NCBI GenBank assembly: GCA_015179125.1 | Contig: WHVA01000274.1 | Location: 62,001-126,000, forward strand | Direction: 5' to 3' | Source of the DNA: Gautieria morchelliformis | Lineage: Eukaryota; Basidiomycota; Agaricomycetes; Gomphales; Gomphaceae | Length of the DNA: 64,000 nt | The notes under the pieces: model-generated | Database searches by the model: none | What the model was told of the DNA's origin: nothing | Seen by the model: only the letters and a program-made list of their open reading frames with translations | Program-made: the position numbers and the translations under genes | Part shown: positions 57,415-64,000 of the stretch, piece after piece | How the letters are laid out: every line of letters begins with the position of its first letter | Position numbering within the stretch: position 1 is the first letter of the stretch

Positions 57415-58890
57415 ATGGTGATCGTATACTGTAAACTAAGTGGGACAGATATCTGGATGTTAAAGATGAACCGTCCACCGAAAGGACCTTATAGCATAGG
57501 AGCATAGGATGGCAGAGGGGGGCGGAACTGAGACCGGGGTTAAAGCCACCGCCACGAGTACTTGCCCTCGTTCAAAACGTGTTGATCTTCGCGCGTGTCT
57601 CCATGATCGAAAGATAACAGTGCCGGTAGTCAGAGAACGCGATGGCACGCTCGCAACATACTCTACACACCGTGATCATGGTCTAAAATCCATACACCAG
57701 AGATGATCAAAAAGCTTACAGAAAACACTGCCATCGAGTGCATCCGTGCCAAGGCGGTTAGGTATGAGGATATGTTGGGGAGTCGCCGTTTGAATCACAT
57801 CAGACCCTGATTAAAGTGGGATGCAATACCTAGAATACAGGAGTCCATGCTAACTGCCCGAGCCGCGAGGCACGACTGAGTTGTTAGCTCGTCATGAGAT
57901 CTGGAAATGGTGTTCCCATCCTCAAGACGCAGCACCTCTAGACATCGAGAGTTAAAGACCTCTTGATGCTTGGATCGATTGCCAGGGAAACTTCATGCTT
58001 CGGTACGTTATATGTCATACATCAGAACACTGCCCCACACTACGATAGAGGCCCTACCATCACGGTAAGTGACTCCATGAGTGTAGTCCCAGCACGGTGG
58101 GCCGTAGCGGCCTTGATTTTGCCGTGGCTCAACAAGACAGTGACCCTGGATGTTGATGACATGCATCGTGAGCCCAACACGTAGTATAAAACAACTGAGC
58201 TCTAACCTCATGTCCAGACATCACCCTACTAGAACGGCCGTTGTGTGCCGTGTTCTGTAGAACCAGCGTGGGAAGGATAGAAGGAAAATCCAGACATTAT
58301 ACTCTGCTCTGGTTCTACTACTGGTTGGCTGGTTGCCCGCCCTCATCCGTGGTTATGACGTGGCGGCGGTTGGGGGTCGACGCTCGGCAGCACCCCCTTT
58401 TTGGCTATTTCTTTTTGTAGAAACGTTGCTACTTGTCGCTGGCTAATGCTAGCAATGCACTGTGGGTGTAGATGGCTAGTGTATGTATGGAAAAAAACGG
58501 TTTTTGGAGTTTGGGGCGTTATGGTGCGCGTGAGAAAATTTTCCAGGCTGGGAATTATATGTCACCTCCTCTATCTTCCCTTCCGCGCAGCCCACACTAT
58601 ATACGACCTCCGATACCCCCATCGCCCCTCCAACATTCCACCATCGCTCCATGGCAGGATATACTGCTCCACGCGGCACAACCCCTACCTTGAGAGCGAG
58701 TTACCCCCGAAACTACAGCTCAACAACCCCCGGTCCCGGTCCCCGCCCCGATTCAGATTAACATACACAGGTCAACGACACCTCATACCCTCTCATACCG
58801 CTCTTCAGGGAACGTGAAACCCTTGTCTCCGTCCTGTAACGGTGGAGTATCTCCTACTAGTGATCGATGATCAGCGGGTGTGTCTTATGG
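57415..58890. other. Intergenic or unassigned interval
   Basis: Upstream side of the DUF6533 gene. Several short frames on both strands, none recognised. Nothing supported. Confidence 0.35.
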
Positions 58891-58897
58891 GATAAGT

Positions 58898-59258
58898 ATG
58901 TCGTTCTATGCATACACATCCTTCGTGCGGATGTCAACCGATCATATGAACTGCCATTTCGTGCTCAACAGCAGTTGGGATGCAATGAATTCTGTCTGCT
59001 GCGACGACAATGACGACAACGACAGCGGTACGTATTTGATTGACTCTTGACCGTCAATTTGTATCCCGGAGCTATTGCTGTTACTGATCGATCATAGCCG
59101 TCGTCTGTGACTTGTTCTGTCCGACTGTCCGGGGGTTCCTCCTTCCCCAGTTTACGCTGCTGTGGTCGAAATTCTACTATGATACAACCCCTCGCGCAGC
59201 TTCCCGAGTGCCATGGTTATATATTGCGTATCTCCCCTTCTCCCGGCTCCTCGCTTGA
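58898..59258 (+). CDS. Possible two-exon small gene, unrecognised
   Basis: ATG at 58898 opens a frame ending in an acidic stretch (CCDDNDDNDS). A 70-bp intron (59028-59097, GTACGT...CATAG) joins in phase to VVCDLFCPTVRGFLLPQ and a stop at 59256-59258, giving 96 residues. The splice sites are good and the frame is continuous, but no homologue comes to mind and no TATA box is obvious. It could be part of a longer gene with more introns. Confidence 0.3.
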
Positions 59259-60035
59259 CCGAGGAGACTTCTATGCAGTCATTATGCTGCCCACTGCTCG
59301 TGATTATTACTGCTCATGCTTGATCTGGCGCTGCATCGTTGAATGGTACAATCCTATACTCGATTAAGGGGCCATTGGCGCGTCTATTCCGGATCAGGGA
59401 TATCTCGTTTACTGATGTACGACGCTGCGTGGATGGGATGGGTCTGTTGTGTACTTTTCCCTGTTCCTGGAGGGCCTTAGGCCTCGACCTTGTTCGCTGC
59501 GCGATCATCCGCGATCATAGGAGCCACCTCAGACTCGAGGAGCAAGTCTTAAAGCTGATTTTGCGTCGGACCCCGTTTCTAGTAAACCGCATTGCCATTT
59601 TCTTTTGCGGTCTTCTAGCTATGCGGGGGTACGTTGATGATAGATATACTGCTTCACCTTTTGGAGTCGCGCTGGCTTCGGTTCCCTTTCATTCAACTAT
59701 GCACGCTAGGTACGCTTGGATCTTCTAGCTAGTCGGCCTCCGTCCTGCCGCATTCTTTGCATCCCTGTACTATAAATGGTGAACTTCCCTCGACATGGTC
59801 GATTGCCGCACATTTCTGTTGACGCTGTCGGTGCGTGCGTCACTGTGTCGAGCGACAGGTAAGCATCATGCACAGCGATGTCATGTCTAAATATAGAAGA
59901 CGACATGGTCTCCGTGCGCGGCATCTCCGCCGCTAACTCCGTTCACGATCGACGCAGATCCCTCGCCATTCAATCCCCATTCAGTAACCCCCTTGCCCCA
60001 ACGGCGACATGCTTCCCCTCCCCATCCAAAAACTG
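59259..60035. other. Unassigned interval
   Basis: A 129-codon frame (59339-59728) has no recognised domain. The 3' part is the likely promoter region of the gene starting at 60092. Confidence 0.35.
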
Positions 60036-60041
60036 TATAAA
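60036..60041 (+). promoter_or_regulatory. TATA box of the small hydrophilic protein gene
   Basis: TATAAA lies 51 bases upstream of the ATG at 60092, a normal distance for a short fungal leader. The paralogue at 55004 has the same box at the matching place. Confidence 0.6.
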
Positions 60042-60091
60042 GTCTGCCCTCGCCCCGAGTCCTCGATTCGAAATCCCCGCCATCCCTGTCA

Positions 60092-60448
60092 ATGACTGAC
60101 ATCAACCACCAATCTGTGGGGGACAGGGGTAGTGCCCTTGCGAAGGTGCGTGCTCGCTGTGTGTGGCTATGAGCAGCGCTGATTTTCTCGTCGTTCGTCA
60201 CAGGCTGACCAGCAGGAGGGCACTGTGAAGCAGGACGGTGCGGTGGTGCAGGACGGTACGGCGGACCAGGAGAGTACGGTAGACCAGGCGGCTGCGGTGG
60301 AGCAGGAGGAGACGGTAGACCAGGCCAAGGATAAAGTGAAGGGAATGGCGGACTCAGCAGCGTCCACCGTGCAGCACGAGGTACGTGCATATATGCGCCC
60401 ACTCGTTGCCTATCGATTATTGCTCGTCGCCAGAAATCGGCCACGTAG
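60092..60448 (+). CDS. Small hydrophilic Gln/Glu-rich stress-type protein
   Basis: Three exons: 60092-60145 (MTDINHQSVGDRGSALAK), 60204-60380 and 60434-60448 (KSAT, stop). Introns of 58 bp (GTGCGT...CACAG, with CTGAT branch-like motif) and 53 bp (GTACGT...GCCAG) both fall in phase 0. The product is 81 residues, without signal peptide or membrane helix, with a repeated short motif (DQ/EQ spaced about 5-12: VVQDGTADQESTVDQAAAV) and a Lys/Ala-rich end AKDKVKGMADSAAS. This composition is like LEA-type or CsbD/Hmp1-like fungal stress proteins, but no family motif is decisive. Codon phase conservation through both introns supports a real gene. Confidence 0.65.
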
Positions 60449-60459
60449 AAAATGAGCAA

Positions 60460-61225
60460 CATGATTTCTGGCAACTCGAACGAGAACGGCGAGTCGTTGC
60501 TCGGCAGAGGGTGAGCAGCTGCCTCGATATCATTGCCATGCTCGTCGTCGTCGGCAGTGGGCCTCGCTGACAATAAATAGAGCTGAGGTTGAGTAGACAT
60601 AACGTTATTAGTTTCAAGTTATTATCTGGGCATGTTTGTACTTCTAGTAGACGGTAGAGAAACACAGTGTATTGTCTTTTTCCTAATTGTGTTGACGCGT
60701 ATTTGCAGAATCGACTTATATCGCGACTTTTGCCATTCGGAAGCACCATCTGTCATGTCAACCATCATCAGCACAATGGCATTATTCATTGTGCCACTGC
60801 TTCTGTATAGGAGACTGGGCACAGAATGCTCTGACACCACTCGTATGCTACTTATGCCCTCGCCAGTCGATCGCGTCATCTTACTTTTGCATTCTGTCAG
60901 CTTAATTGCAAGTGGTGCTCACGACTCAGCCCTATTTGACATGCACTGATAAATATATTGGTAGCAAAATACTACCGTTATCCAACGCGCTACGGATTGA
61001 ATATGGGAGTTCGTGTGTATCGCGTTGTGGCACTTTTTCCCCATTCCCCCCGCGTGATGCGTTCTGTCTACTATCTTCCTCTCCCCCGCTCACGTCATAC
61101 CCCCTTGTTAAGTTCCTCGATCTATTCGCGATCGTGTCGTTTGCACGTCATACAGACCGTGAGGTGGGGTGGGGCACTAGCTGCCTACGGCCTACATCAC
61201 AGTGCCTCGACTCCTCGCCCATGCA
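60460..61225. other. Intergenic interval
   Basis: Between the convergent small gene and the DUF6533 exon copy. Frames at 60632-61274 are short and unrecognised. Confidence 0.35.
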
Positions 61226-61278
61226 TGGACGCCGCCACTACAAAGATATTATATTCAGTCATAAGAAGGTATGAACTA

Positions 61279-61583
61279 TCAACTGGAACGCTTAGCACCG
61301 GAGGCCTCGTCTACAGCGCTCGCAAGCTCCTCGCCGTAAGGGATGCCCTCAAGCTCGTTGCTGTGCATGTTAGAAGAGGGGCGGTCCTGCCCATAAGGTT
61401 CGGTTGCTTCTGACATTCTATTCTCGCTGACACTCGGATCGCCGAATTCCTCCAAATTGTGAATCTGTCGTGTAACTCCTTGACGAGCCTGTGGGCGGTC
61501 CCATTTGGATGAGCAAGCCTCTTTTGAATGGCAAGACGACAGCAACAAATGACGATGACAGACAGACTACGGGTAGCACCCAT
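61279..61583 (-). pseudogene. Second copy of the DUF6533 last exon
   Basis: Aligned with 55678-56037: SLSVIVICCCRLAIQKRLAHPNG, then EEFGDPSVSENRMSEA and ELASAVDEASG. One frameshift separates the two halves after about 61.50 kb. The similarity continues into the 3' flank (CGCCGCCACTACAA near 61228, also near 55629). No upstream exons of the gene are visible beyond 61584, so it is a truncated duplicate. Confidence 0.7.
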
Positions 61584-61599
61584 GTGACATTCTGGTTCA

Positions 61600-61900
61600 C
61601 ATGGGTATCATCGCAAAAAGAGCTCTCTCCCCACGAGGCACACTCAGCGTCAAACCACTCGAACCCTTCGACCTCCTCATCGGACCGCGGGATATGGGTG
61701 GAATCTCTGCCTTGTTCCTCGCTCGCCTCTCACAACAGTAGACAAGTCCATCGCTTGATATCAGCCGGCAAGCAACACTGCTTTCCAGTACGCCAGATTT
61801 AATATCTCACACTCATCGGGGTTTGACGCCATCACAGAAGAAGTGAGAATTATATGCAGGTAAGGGTGGATATAAGAGGTGGAGAGGAAAGTGTCATCAC
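61600..61900. other. Interval without supported features
   Basis: Nothing recognised. A possible donor GTAAGG at 61860 lies just upstream of the GNAT pseudogene and could belong to its 5' end. Confidence 0.35.
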
Positions 61901-61901
61901 C

Positions 61902-62468
61902 ATGAGCAAATGGCCAGAAACTCAACTCAAGTCACCATGGGGGCGGCTCATTCTTATCCCCCCAGGCCCCAAAGACAATGTCCAAGTTGCCGCGCTCCGT
62001 GGTGACCCAGATGCACTGCGTTATTTTCCCTTCATGCCAAAATCCATGTATAGGCATGCCGTGCAAAACGCGATGCCCTCTGGGCCACGGAGAAGGCATG
62101 GCCATTCCACATCCATATCAATCTCCCATCCCCGAATGCCCCAGCGTTCGCTTGCCAGTGTGCAATCTTACGCATGGACAGCCCCAACCGCTCCACAGAA
62201 ATAGGCATCATGATAAATTCTGCCCTCCATCGCACAGGCATCACAACAGAAGCCCGGTATATGAGCCTCAGTATCCTGATTTGAACTGCACCTCGTATAG
62301 TTTCTCACGAGCTCAACTAACGTCCCTATGAGAGGCTGGCTGGAGAGCTTCAAGTTCGGCATCCAACTGGAGTATCGACAAAGGAAGGCTTGGGTAAATG
62401 GCGAACGCGGTTGGCAGGATGTCGCAGGGTACACTGTTCTTGAGACAGAATTGTCGCTTTTCAAATGA
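61902..62468 (+). pseudogene. GNAT N-acetyltransferase pseudogene
   Basis: MSKWPETQLKSPWGRLILIP, then VAALRGDPDALRYFPFMPKS fits the N-terminal strand-helix of fungal GNAT proteins (acetyl-CoA dependent N-acetyltransferases). After a frameshift near 62065 comes RDALWATEKAWPFHIHI, AILRMDSPNRSTEIGIMINS and the acetyl-CoA-loop-like HRTGITTEARYMSL. After a second shift near 62275 and a TAG near 62300 follow NVPMRGWLESFKFG and the C-terminal GWQDVAGYTVLETE. Length and order match a roughly 190-residue GNAT, so it is recently dead or the damage is partly an assembly issue. Confidence 0.7.
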
Positions 62469-64000
62469 AGGCGAGGATGCAGGAGAAGCTCACTACGCGG
62501 TTAGGTCCTCCAATAGTGTAACTTCTGAAGCCTATTTCACTGTATTGAGACGAGCACGCTTTCGCTGACGTATTGATGACCTAGGTGATGTCATACGTAC
62601 GAGAATGGAATGAAAAGAGAAAACGGAATGCAGCCAAGATGTCCGTATTTGCGGTAGTCTCATAGCATCCCGGAAGTTGGCGAGGTTAGGAAGTAGAAAG
62701 AGACTGAAGATATGTACAATGGGGTGGAGGGTCGTGAGGAGACGATATGGGCACCCCAGTCCAGTTGCATAGTTTCGTCGCATTTTGAACCAGATATCAT
62801 TGAAGAAAATCAGCCGTGTCATGAAGCTGGTCGTGGGCCCGGGGTATGGAGCTCATTCGAAGTCGTCATGGCCCCCTTCTCGCCCAGGAAACCGTTGAGA
62901 AAAATATAATTTTAATATTGCACTTGGGCTACTAACGGCTCCAATGCTATCCAAACATCAGAAGGGACACAACCTGGTATAATTGCTCGCCGCACGAAAA
63001 ATCTGCGTCCCAAGTTCCACCGAAACCCTGAGTGGCCCCACATATGATAAGTCAGCGGGAAACAATTCATCACCCGGGGATCCCGGATTTCGGACGTAAA
63101 TACTATTCCGTCTGAGCCTTACAGGCACGGGTGACGCGTGACGGTCCGTCCGTCGGAAGCGGGATATGCCAGCAATTAATTAAATGGCTGTCTAGGTTTC
63201 TTCATTTTGTTTGGCAACTCCATGGGCCGCAGCCGGTTCATTTTGAGGAACTAATGCCAAGGCCATTACTGTAAATTTCCCACGCGCGTCTTTCAAGTTG
63301 CACAAGTCATGAGTCCGCCGCGTACATATCGCTGATGTCTACTGAACCGACAGTACCGTACAGTACCACGCACAGCAGAGGGGTATCCTTAATTCGCATG
63401 TCCGAGTCGCTCTCAAATGGTACTACTATATTGTGTCGATATGCCGACCCAGTACCCACGCACCTCCATCGAGCGGAAAATATGGAAGAAGTGACCCCAC
63501 TGTTGCCATTCCTTGAGACGATCGTCATTCTACATATCCACTCTCACCTGCTCAATATTAGTGTCCGACAATGATACAGAAGGTTATTTGAATAATCTCG
63601 AGTTCAAGAGCTTTTGTCGTCACTGCTTTCATCAGACTTGTTTGTTTCGACCACGATCCAAGAATGGACTATGCGACACATGTTCAAAACCATCCCTTTG
63701 AGGTGACCGCTAACGATTCATCCCAGGGCCTGGAAATTTCCAAGAATCCTGGAGTTGCCAATGAGCCACAGGTTTTACCCCACAATAATATCCCCGTGGT
63801 CTGTATCTCATTGATGATGGTGGTTTTCTTGGTATGTCAAACCTGGCTCATCGCATTCAGTGATTGAACTAAGTATATCGTCGAGGTTGCTCTGGATGAA
63901 ACGATGTATGGCACAAGCCACAAGAGACTATTCCCACTGACACACAAGCTTCAGCGTCGCGATGGCATTGCCGACCATTGTCGCTCAACTGGGGGGCGGA
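62469..64000. other. Unassigned interval at the right edge
   Basis: A minus frame at 62532-62822 and a plus frame at 63664-63867 (with a hydrophobic stretch VVCISLMMVVFLVCQTWLI) are not recognised. No repeat or RNA gene supported. Confidence 0.35.

Overview
The window looks like a transposon-rich, probably compartment-type region of a basidiomycete (Agaricomycete-like) nuclear genome. The evidence is short introns of about 47-70 bp with GTRNGT donors and YAG acceptors, a multi-exon gene of the fungal DUF6533 membrane family, a Tad1-like LINE with an RNase H domain, Ty1/copia and chromodomain Ty3/gypsy elements, and a fungal-type Helitron. I see no rRNA or tRNA gene, no CRISPR array and nothing bacterial.

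Layout. 1-1939: 3' part of a copia element (Copia-1) cut by the window edge. 2831-7077: a second copia element (Copia-2) with both LTRs, a TACTA target duplication, a half-tRNA-iMet primer site and a solo LTR inside it; it splits an unrecognised minus-strand gene. 8284-9920: a 5'-truncated LINE. 10206-11395: repeat A, whose second copy (repeat B) lies at 28570-32325. About 11400-24031: an old minus-strand gypsy element (Gypsy-1) that holds a full-length LINE (LINE-1, 12168-18170, 10-bp target duplication) and a solo LTR (22547-23004). 24032-26112: the 3' half of a third copia element. 26150-26735: a LINE RNase H relic. 26.8-28.4 kb: an LTR copy split by a roughly 0.9 kb terminal-inverted-repeat element. 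28.5-32.3 kb: repeat B, holding a tandem array of LTR-derived blocks. 33.9-35.5 kb: a 0.31 kb repeat, a cytochrome P450-like gene fragment and a pair of inverted arms. 35503-42058: a young chromodomain gypsy element (Gypsy-2) with nearly identical LTRs and an extra 198-codon frame behind pol. 43.3-52.02 kb: a large Helitron with an accessory gene, a spliced Rep-helicase gene and a 3' hairpin. Inside the Helitron sits a 2688-bp LTR-flanked non-autonomous element (45718-48405) with identical 190-bp LTRs.

54.8-64 kb is the least repeated part and carries host-like genes: a small hydrophilic Gln/Glu-rich protein gene with two introns (60092-60448), a decayed relative of it 5 kb upstream, a DUF6533-type seven-helix membrane protein gene (55.68-57.41 kb, minus), a second copy of that gene's last exon (61.28-61.58 kb), and a GNAT acetyltransferase pseudogene (61902-62468). 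The two small-protein and DUF6533 pairs have the same order and orientation, so they mark a local segmental duplication.

The most unusual object is the LTR element inside the Helitron. Its LTRs and internal region are tiled with short, near-perfect hairpins: 17 in 548 bp on the left, at least 7 on the right and 3 in each LTR. Two of its repeat units differ by a compensatory base-pair change. Together with its identical LTRs this suggests a recently mobile, structure-rich, apparently non-coding retroelement that I do not recognise. Other observations worth a look are an in-place inversion inside the LINE ORF2, a deep nesting record dated by target duplications, and stop codons in the Helitron and the LINE that all fit C-to-T decay.
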